A stretch of DNA of 64,000 bases from Spirobacillus cienkowskii (GTDB taxonomy: Bacteria > Bdellovibrionota_B > Oligoflexia > Silvanigrellales > Silvanigrellaceae), in NCBI RefSeq assembly GCF_037081835.1, contig NZ_CP146516.1:829501-893500 (forward strand), read 5' to 3'. The position numbers and the translations under genes are program-made. This document shows, piece by piece, positions 46,112-52,920 of this stretch; the stretch's first letter is position 1, and the number at the start of each line of letters is the position of its first letter. Under the pieces are notes generated by a model. That model ran no database searches and was not told where the DNA came from. It was given only the letters and a program-made list of their open reading frames with translations.

Positions 46112-47182
46112 TTATTCTACAGCAGTATCTTCACGAACAGGCACTTGTTGTTGTTCTGCGCCAAGAGGTACTACAGGAGCCTCATCAGGAGCAGGCACTT
46201 GTTGTTGTTCTGCGACAAGAGGTACTACAGGAGTCTCATCAGGAGCAGTCACTTGTTGTTGTTCTGCGACAAGAGGTACTACAGGAGTCTCATCAGGAGC
46301 AGGCACTTGTTGTTGTTCTACGACAAGAGGTACTACAGGAGTCTCATCAGGAGCAGGCACTTGTTGTTGTTCTGCGCCAAGAGGTACTACAGGAGCCTCA
46401 TCAGGAGCAGGCACTTGTTGTTGTTCTGCGACAAGAGGTACTACAGGAGTCTCATCAGGAGCAGGCACTTGTTGTTGTTCTGCGCCAAGAGGTACTACAG
46501 GAGCCTCATCAGGAGCAGGCACTTGTTGTTGTTCTGCGACAAGAGGTACTACAGGAGTCTCATCAGGAGCAGTCACTTGTTGTTGTTCTGCGACAAGAGG
46601 TACTACAGGAGCCTCATCAGGAGCAGTCACTTGTTGTTGTTCTGCGACAAGAGGTACTACAGGAGCCTCATCAGGAGCAGGCTCTTGTTGTTGTTCTGCG
46701 ACAAGAGGTACTACAGGAGTCTCATCAGGAGCAGTCACTTGTTGTTGTTCTGCGACAAGAGGTACTACAGGAGCCTCATCAGGAGCAGGCACTTGTTGTT
46801 GTTCTGCGACAAGAGGTACTACAGGAGCCTCATCAGGAGCAGGCACTTGTTGTTGTTCTGCGACAAGAGGTACTACAGGAGCCTCATCAGGAGCAGGCAC
46901 TTGTTGTTGTTCTGCGACAAGAGGTACTACAGGAGTCTCATCAGGAGCAGTCACTTGTTGTTGTTCTGCGCCAAGAGGTACTACAGGAGTCTCATCAGGA
47001 GCAGTCACTTGTTGTTGTTCTGCGCCAAGAGGTTCTACAGCAGTATCTTCACGAGCAGGCACTACTTCGACTGTGACAAGAGGTTCGGGAATAGGCACTA
47101 CTTCGACTGTGACAAGAGGTTCGGGAATAGGCACTACTTCGTCTGTGACAAGAGCATCTAAAGGTGGCAATGACGTTTCAGG
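46112..47182 (-). pseudogene. 3' part of lipoprotein B gene: 18-residue repeat domain, cut by IS21
   Basis: This is the C-terminal part of the gene whose 5' part is at 49801-50667. Starting at the IS21 target duplication it reads …P-E-T-S-L-P-P-L-D-A-L, then two copies of an E-P-L-V-T-V-E-V-V-P-I-P-like repeat. Seventeen copies of an 18-residue repeat follow (consensus PVVPLVAEQQQVPAPDET), and R-E-D-T-A-V-E ends the protein at a TAA (46112-46114). R-E-D-T-A-V-E occurs at both ends of the array. The repeats are Pro, Val, Gln and acidic-rich, probably an extended stalk. Without a start it is presumably not made. Confidence 0.8.
46139..47034 (-). repeat. 54-bp tandem repeat array, 17 copies of the AEQQQ-coding unit
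   Basis: Copies of a 54-bp unit run with exact period: the first TTGTTGTTG block starts at 46145 and the last at 47009, exactly 16 x 54 apart. Variation is confined to a few codons (Pro/Thr, Ala/Thr, Val/Gly, one Glu, one Val for Ala), arranged like shuffled variants. The unit is a multiple of three, so copy-number change would keep the frame. Confidence 0.95.
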
Positions 47183-47306
47183 TGCTCGATTGCAAAGAAG
47201 GGAACCACCCTGATTGCATGTTAAGGGAGCCACTTTATGAGCCAGCGACGAAGGTGAATCGTCTATAAAAAAATGGGTACAAGAAAATTGATTTCGTAAC
47301 AAGTTT

Positions 47307-48047
47307 CTAGTCTTTTTTTGTTATTTTAAGCTTTTCTCTATAAGAACCTCCTTTTAGTGTAATTATTTGACTAGGATTTCGTAATCTATCAACAATTGCT
47401 TCTGCAATGACAGGGTCTTCAAACAATTTAATCCAACCATCAGGATGAACCTGTGAAGTTACAATTGTAATGCTTTTTCTTTGACGTTCTTCAAGAATAT
47501 CAAGTATGATACCCGCTTCTTCATGGTTATATTGCCGTAAAGCAAAATCATCAAATATTAAAATTTCTTTCTTCGTTATTGTTTTTACCCAAGCAAGATA
47601 TTTTCCAGAAGCTTTTGTTGCAATGGCTTCTTCAAGAAAAAAGTTGACTGAAGAAAATAGAACTCCTGAACTTTCTTGGCATGCACGGCGCCCTATCCCT
47701 ATTGCTAAATGAGTTTTCCCTTCGCCTGTTTTTCCAAGAATAATTAAATTTTCTCGATTATGTAAAAAAGAAAGTTGAAATATTTCTTTCATTTTTGCTT
47801 TTGAGATACCTCTGTCAAAAGACGCATCCCAGTCTTCTAAATCAATACGATGGCGAAATCGTGCTATGGATTCTAGGCGCTTGTTTAATTTATTTTTCCT
47901 AGAATTTGCCTCGTCTGACAATAACAGCGATAAAAATTCAGATGGACTTAGATTTCCTGATTCAAACTCCGCGCATCTTCTTTCCATATTTTCTAAAAAT
48001 CCAGGTAAACGTAATTTTTGTGCTAAGTTTTTGGCTTGTTGGAACAT
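47307..48047 (-). CDS. istB: IS21 helper ATPase IstB
   Basis: A 246-residue AAA+ protein of standard IstB length. Walker A is L-G-K-T-G-E-G-K-T-H-L-A near 108; Walker B is E-I-L-I-F-D-D-F-A near 165. I-L-E-E-R-Q-R-K-S-I-T-I-V-T-S-Q and a final G-G-S-Y-R also fit the family. IstB assembles on target DNA and stimulates the IstA transposase. It follows istA by 15 bases. Confidence 0.95.
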   Translation of the reverse strand: MFQQAKNLAQKLRLPGFLENMERRCAEFESGNLSPSEFLSLLLSDEANSRKNKLNKRLESIARFRHRIDLEDWDASFDRGISKAKMKEIFQLSFLHNRENLIILGKTGEGKTHLAIGIGRRACQESSGVLFSSVNFFLEEAIATKASGKYLAWVKTITKKEILIFDDFALRQYNHEEAGIILDILEERQRKSITIVTSQVHPDGWIKLFEDPVIAEAIVDRLRNPSQIITLKGGSYREKLKITKKD

Positions 48048-48062
48048 ATTATTTCTTTCTAA

Positions 48063-49592
48063 TTAATTGAATATCTTTTCTTTGCTTTGATGAAGATGGA
48101 TTGTGTTTAGTGTACGGATTGGCGCTTGCGTTGCTCTTGGCTTTGCCCCTCCATTTACATGAAAAATACAACAATCAGTTATATATGAGAGACGGTAAAT
48201 TTTATGAGAAAACGCCATTTTTGCTGCATATTCCATATCTTCTTTGTTAAATTTATTTGAATACACTAGTCTTAACATCCCTTGTACAGGACGTAAAAAG
48301 CGCAAAGGGTGACTTTGTGAAAATAAAAAATCAATCAACTTATACGTGTTTTCTCCTATTTTTTTAGCCTCCAATTTTGCTTTATTGATATCAAAGCTGA
48401 GGTAACGTTGTTTTTCTTGAGGCCAATGACCAGGATCGGTTGATGACTTTCCTATTCCTTTTATTTTTTTATGTGAAGATAAAAGCTCTCCATTTGAAGA
48501 AAAAACTTCTAAATAATTCTTTGAATATCTAACTCTAACTTCTTTGCCAGCAAAGTGAAATGGAACTGAGTAAAAATTTTTTTCCACTTGAATATGGCAA
48601 TCAGGATGAACCTTTGCTATTTTCCAATTAAACAATTGAAATTTTTCCGCAGGAACAGCCTTTAAATAAGGTTCTTCTGTACTAAATCTTTCTTTCCTTG
48701 ATACACCATAGTCTTTCATAATAGAGTTGTTGAATTCTTTCAAAAATATTTTAAAATCCTGATTGAGTTCAAATAAAGTTTGATACTTTTTATTTCTGAC
48801 ACGCTGAAAAAAAGATTTTTGAATATGATGAATATTGCCTTCAACAGAAGCTTTATCTCTTGGTTTATATGGCCTTGCTGGTAAAACTGCAAAACCTACA
48901 TGGTTTGCATATTCACAAAATGATTTATTGCAATCAGGGTCATAGCGATGTGCTTTGCTTACAGCACTTTTTAAATTATCAGGCACAGTGTAATCTGTTA
49001 CCCCTCCAAAAAACTCCCAAGTTTTATCATGCAATTCAATAAAAGTTTCTAGCTTTTGATCTAATGTAAACTCTGCAAAAGTGTATTGACTAAAAGGCAG
49101 TGTTGCGACAAATAAATGAGTTTTAATAACCTCACCAGTTAGTTCATCAAAAATCTGGATACCATCACAAAAATCAACATAAGTTTTTTCTCCTGGTTTA
49201 TGGATTATTCTTATTGAAATGTTTTGCCTTTTTAAGCCGTATAGTTTTCTAAAAAATCTCCAAAAGCTAAAATAACTAATGGTGGGTTTGAGTTCTTCAT
49301 AAAGAACCTTATAGCTAATTCCCTTACCCAATTCTTTTAATACGAGTTCAATATCAATTTCTTGAGCCCAGTTAGGTATATCGTCTGGATTAAGTTTGTC
49401 ATTTGGAGAATGAGTTTGATATTGAGTGTTTTTGTTTAGACATTCTTTATGCAAATTTTCTTGAAGATATTTCTTGACTGTCTTTCTCGACATATGAAGA
49501 CATCGTGCAATTGTCCTAATGGAACGCCTTTTTTCCCGCATTTGCAGGATTTGCCCCAACTTTTCCATACTAACCCGTCCTTTTCTTCTCAT
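48063..49592 (-). CDS. istA: IS21 transposase IstA
   Basis: The 509-residue protein starts at the ATG at 49592, 8 bases after a very strong aaggagg. An N-terminal HTH (R-S-I-R-T-I-A-R-C-L-H-M-S-R-K-T-V-K) is followed by the DDE core: Y-V-D-F-C-D-G near 142, V-P-D-N-L-K-S-A-V near 220 and R-D-K-A-S-V-E-G near 260. These supply the two Asp and the Glu. It cuts and joins the element's ends. Confidence 0.95.
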   Translation of the reverse strand: MRRKGRVSMEKLGQILQMREKRRSIRTIARCLHMSRKTVKKYLQENLHKECLNKNTQYQTHSPNDKLNPDDIPNWAQEIDIELVLKELGKGISYKVLYEELKPTISYFSFWRFFRKLYGLKRQNISIRIIHKPGEKTYVDFCDGIQIFDELTGEVIKTHLFVATLPFSQYTFAEFTLDQKLETFIELHDKTWEFFGGVTDYTVPDNLKSAVSKAHRYDPDCNKSFCEYANHVGFAVLPARPYKPRDKASVEGNIHHIQKSFFQRVRNKKYQTLFELNQDFKIFLKEFNNSIMKDYGVSRKERFSTEEPYLKAVPAEKFQLFNWKIAKVHPDCHIQVEKNFYSVPFHFAGKEVRVRYSKNYLEVFSSNGELLSSHKKIKGIGKSSTDPGHWPQEKQRYLSFDINKAKLEAKKIGENTYKLIDFLFSQSHPLRFLRPVQGMLRLVYSNKFNKEDMEYAAKMAFSHKIYRLSYITDCCIFHVNGGAKPRATQAPIRTLNTIHLHQSKEKIFN

Positions 49593-49651
49593 TAGGCTCA
49601 CCTCCTTGCCTAAGAGCTTTGCAAAAAAGACGAATCGCTGGCTATAAAAAA

Positions 49652-49800
49652 ATGGTCCCCTTAATTTGCAATCGGAGTGGTACCGCTTAGTGCAATTTGC
49701 ATGGTCCCCTTAACGTGCAATTAAGGTGGTTCCGTTAACATGCAATTGCTATGGTCCCCTTAATTGCAATCGGGGTGGCGCTCTTTAATGCAATCGGCCA
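49652..49800. repeat. IS21 right-end multiple terminal repeats
   Basis: TGCAAT occurs at 49667, 49691, 49716, 49741, 49765 and 49789, a 24-25-base period. Most copies are followed or preceded by a GTGG or a TGGTCCCCTTAA block. They are probable transposase-binding sites; the left end has only two. Confidence 0.8.
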
Positions 49801-50667
49801 TTCAGGGTCTGAAGATTTGGAAGCCGTATCTTCTTGTCCTGATGCTTTTTCTAGGTTTTCTGTGGCGATGAATTTAGCAATAAAATCTTTACCTGCATGA
49901 CTAATTTTAAATTGAGTTTCATCTCCTGCTTTTGGTAGGTATTTTGAGCCATATTTTTCATAATATGCACAAATTTTCATGTCTTCAGTGAGAGTAAAAT
50001 TTGTAACTTGTGAATTAATATTTTTAATAAGCCAATTTTCATTAGTAATATTATAGACAATTTGGTCGGTACTAGTTTCGGCGGTGACGAGCAAATCAAT
50101 ACATTTACCTTTTGGAATATTAAAATTATGATTTAATCTAAATTGTTGTAAGGATTTAATTTGTATAGATTTGATTGTTGTAGGGTCTAATTTTTTTTCA
50201 TCTACAACTTTAAAACTGTAACTTTTCTTTATATTGGGAAACTTATTAGAATTTAATATCACATTATAATTTCCAAGAGGAGTACTTTTGGGTACATTAA
50301 AATAAAATAAAATAGGATTGGTTTTTTCGACAGCTTTTATTTTTAAGTCAGAATCTTCTCCGTCTTTAGTTATGCTAATTTGAATGTTTTTTTCAAAATT
50401 TTGTAAATTTTTAACTTGAGAATCTGTTTTTGCTGGTGTATCGAAGCCATAAAAAAAACCTGAATCACTGCCTGCAGCGACAATAGTTGGTACATTATAA
50501 AGAGTGTAACCAACTCTTAATTTAGGTTCTTCTTTTTGATTATTTTCTTCTTGAATCTTTTTTCCTTTAGTATTATTTTTAGAACTAGAATCTGGCGCTT
50601 TACAACCTATATTTATTGATAAAATGGCAAGTATAGAGCCAATAAATATAAATGGGTACTGAGGCAT
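49801..50667 (-). pseudogene. 5' part of modular lipoprotein B gene, disrupted by IS21
   Basis: This holds the first 289 codons of a gene whose remainder is at 46112-47182. It begins at ATG 50667 (aaggaaacagt upstream) with a signal peptide and lipobox (S-I-N-I-G-C), then a charged linker. A B-type module (V-P-K-S-T-P-L-G-N-Y-N-V) and an A-type module (I-P-K-G-K-C-I-D…N-F-T-L…I-C-A-Y) follow, as in lipoprotein A. The frame runs on into the IS and stops at 49735, adding a foreign tail. Joining across one copy of TTCAGG gives 643 codons plus stop with no frame break. Confidence 0.85.
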
Positions 50668-51006
50668 ACTGTTTCCTTTGCTAAAATATTTTGTTTTTTG
50701 TCGATATAAGAAAAATCGCTCATATCATTTAGAGCGAAACGAAATATATCTTAAATTTTTTTTTTTATATGTTTTATTAAAAAAAAATAAATATTTTGAA
50801 AAATCACTATTAAATTAAAACAAATTTACATTTAATAAATATTAAAAAATATTTATTAAATAAAAAAATCTTGTCTAAAACTTAATTTTAACATAAAATT
50901 AAAAGTAACTTATATTTTAACAATTAAATTAAAATCTAAAAATTATTAAATTTAAGTTCTATAAATATATTGTTTTTTAATCATTAAAAAAATGTTTAAT
51001 TACAAA
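50668..51006. repeat. Upstream region of lipoprotein B, paralogous to 45878-46111
   Basis: About 340 bases of extremely AT-rich DNA without a gene. It matches the region upstream of lipoprotein A at both its start-codon end and its far end, as described there. It contains a long A/T-only middle not present in the shorter copy. No confident promoter boxes can be picked out of it. Confidence 0.55.
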
Positions 51007-51855
51007 TTAAGACTTAAATAAGTTTTTAAGAACAAAAAAAATATTTTCTTTTCTTTCTTTTAGGCGACGTGCATAATAAGCTTGCCACTCTTGGCCATAG
51101 GGAACATAAACAGTCATGTTATGGCCACTTTTACGTATTTCAGTCCAGGTTTTTTCTCGCATACCATAAAGCATTTGAAATTCATATCGATCTTTAGGTA
51201 CTTTATTGGTTTCTATAAATTGACTGCAAAAATCAATAAGTTTGTCGTCATGGGTTGCAATGCAAACGCGATTGCCTCTAAGCAAAAGTTTTTGAATTAA
51301 TATCTTATAATTTTCAACAACCAGCGACATTTTTTGATAAGCTTTTTCTGGAGATTCTTTGTAGGCGCCTTTGCATAATCTAATTTTTCCATTTGCAGAA
51401 AGCACCCGGTTTATATCTGCTTCTGTTCTATATAAATACGCTTGTAAAACAATTTCAGGACTTTTGTATTCTTTTGCAACACGTTCATACATGGCAATGG
51501 TTCTTTCAGTATAATTGGAACCTTCCATGTCTAGAGCAACACGAATATTGTTAGAATCGGCTAATTTTAAAATTCTGCAAAGATTTTCGTAGCAAAAATT
51601 ATTATCAATATCTAAACCCAGTATTGTCAGTTTGATTGAAACGTAACAGTCTAATTTTTTTTCTGATATTTTTTTAATGACTGTTTCATATTCTTCCAAA
51701 AATTTTAATACTTGATTTTTTTCTTTGACGTTTTCTCCTAAAACATCAAGTGTGACAGAAATATGATTTGCATTGAGTTTTTCTACTACTTTTAAGGAAT
51801 CTTCATAATTTGAGCCTGAAATAAATCGTTTGGCATAAAACGGTACGCTTCCCAT
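51007..51855 (-). CDS. Proline dehydrogenase (monofunctional)
   Basis: A 282-residue TIM-barrel enzyme with the PRODH motifs: V-S-I-K-L-T near 75, R-V-A-L-D-M-E-G near 110, I-R-L-C-K-G-A-Y-K-E near 165, I-A-T-H-D-D near 205, E-F-Q-M-L-Y-G-M-R near 232, and the C-terminal Y-V-P-Y-G-Q-E-W…Y-A-R-R-L-K-E-R. It oxidises proline to pyrroline-5-carboxylate with FAD. It is slightly short for the family (about 300) and no P5C dehydrogenase is nearby. A gaggg ribosome site precedes the ATG. Confidence 0.92.
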   Translation of the reverse strand: MGSVPFYAKRFISGSNYEDSLKVVEKLNANHISVTLDVLGENVKEKNQVLKFLEEYETVIKKISEKKLDCYVSIKLTILGLDIDNNFCYENLCRILKLADSNNIRVALDMEGSNYTERTIAMYERVAKEYKSPEIVLQAYLYRTEADINRVLSANGKIRLCKGAYKESPEKAYQKMSLVVENYKILIQKLLLRGNRVCIATHDDKLIDFCSQFIETNKVPKDRYEFQMLYGMREKTWTEIRKSGHNMTVYVPYGQEWQAYYARRLKERKENIFFVLKNLFKS

Positions 51856-51942
51856 AAAATGACCCTCATCATTTTTTTAATAAAAAAAACAGTACAAGTT
51901 CTTTTTTACAATAAATTACAGGAATAATAAATTTATAGAATT

Positions 51943-52182
51943 TTAATTGTGAGGTTTTTTTTGACTATTATTGAGTTCAAATATTAAAGAATTGATGCGT
52001 TTAACGCTCAAATTTATATTTTGCATTCTTGTTTGTACTTCTTGTTCATCTTTGTAAGCCAAACAATTGTAAGGTAATTTGTTTTTTAAAATATTATCAA
52101 TATGTTTTTTATTTTTAGATTCTTTGAGATTTTTATAAAATTGAAAATCAATTACATTTTTGTGTTTGTGTTCTATACTCAT
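51943..52182 (-). CDS. Small basic hypothetical protein
   Basis: A 79-residue, Lys/Asn-rich, helical protein (agagag upstream). It has N-V-I-D-F-Q-F-Y-K near residue 9 and a helical C-terminal half. The V-I-D-F motif is shared with the next small protein upstream in the same direction. Not recognised; short length leaves some doubt. Confidence 0.5.
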   Translation of the reverse strand: MSIEHKHKNVIDFQFYKNLKESKNKKHIDNILKNKLPYNCLAYKDEQEVQTRMQNINLSVKRINSLIFELNNSQKKPHN

Positions 52183-52278
52183 TTTTTATAATTCACTCTC
52201 TGGTTAAGAATCAAAATAAAATTTAATAATTATTTCAAGAAAAGTTAAAATAGTTTAAATTATCTTGAAATAATCAAA

Positions 52279-52473
52279 TTATTTAATTCGGTAGCTTTTA
52301 ATTACGTTTTTATTTGCCTGTTCTCTTTCTTTGCGCAGCCTTTCTTGATTTGCTTTATTGCGCTGTACTTGAACGTCAAATGGAATTTTGTAAGCTTCTG
52401 TAACTGTTTGGTTATCTTGTAATTTATTGTCTTTAATGGTTTTTTTGGAGAAGAAGTCAATCACATCACCCAT
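52279..52473 (-). CDS. Small charged hypothetical protein
   Basis: A 64-residue protein (aaggga 8 bases before the ATG). It starts M-G-D-V-I-D-F-F-S-K-K and contains an Arg/Glu/Lys-rich helix (Q-E-R-L-R-K-E-R-E-Q-A). It shares the V-I-D-F-x-x-x-K start with the 79-residue neighbour. Coding seems likely from the ribosome site. No function is suggested. Confidence 0.5.
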   Translation of the reverse strand: MGDVIDFFSKKTIKDNKLQDNQTVTEAYKIPFDVQVQRNKANQERLRKEREQANKNVIKSYRIK

Positions 52474-52920
52474 GGTCTTTATCCCTTATAAAAAGTGTTC
52501 AATTTTTTTAAAGCACATTGTATGCCAACTTTGCTACTAGTAATAACAGTTACTTAAAACAACGCTGAAATGGCAGTGTCTAAAAGCAATGCACCAGTTG
52601 CTTATAAATTGAGCTAATAAAATTTATTGAGAGTTACAAGCAATAGCTGATATTTTGTGCAATTTATTTTAAGTATTTATAATTATAAGGTTTAATTTTG
52701 TAAAAAAATTTGATAAGAATACTTTGATTTTTAAATAATGGTTTAAAACCCCTTTTTTATTAGAAGTTTTGTGTACTGTTACAATACTGTTTAAGTATTA
52801 TACAGTTTAAATATTTTAATTGTTTTATTTACATTTAAATAAAGATCAGTTATAACTTATTAGTTTCAAATGTCATTTCGTAGCTAAATTGCGTGCCAGA
52901 ATTTTATTAGGAGATGCCTT
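52474..52920. promoter_or_regulatory. Long leader/promoter region upstream of ppdK
   Basis: About 450 bases without a gene. It contains a small hairpin AATACT-gttta-AGTATT (52783-52799) inside a set of ACTGT/ACAGT elements (52775-52806). A clear aggaga ribosome site lies just before the ppdK ATG. Promoters for ppdK and for the small leftward genes must lie here, but I cannot place them with confidence. Confidence 0.4.

Larger units (their letters stand above)
47183..49800 (-). mobile_element. IS21-family insertion sequence, complete, within lipoprotein B gene
   Basis: The 2618-bp element begins TGCTCGATTGCA and ends (as complement) TGGCCGATTGCA, giving the TG…CA ends usual for IS21. It is flanked by the 6-bp direct repeat TTCAGG at 47177-47182 and 49801-49806. 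It carries istA and istB in order. Inner terminal repeats are unequal: two ATTGCA units at the left end (47189, 47213) and six TGCAAT units with 24-25-base period at the right end. All parts look intact. Confidence 0.93.

Noticed and set aside
46139-47034. Tandem array considered as a CRISPR.
   Set aside because: Units abut with no unique spacers, the period is fixed at 54 bases, and the array is coding.
46052-47161. A 369-residue open frame on the plus strand through the repeat array (R-H-L-L-L-F-C-D-K-R-Y-Y repeats).
   Set aside because: It exists only because the 54-bp unit has no stop in that frame. The minus strand gives the Pro/Gln/Glu-rich domain that continues the lipoprotein in frame.
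47183-47302. An independent protein start (M-L-R-N-Q-F-S-C) for the repeat ORF inside the IS left end.
   Set aside because: Those codons belong to the IS21 terminal region; the frame merely runs through. The true N-terminus is at 50667.
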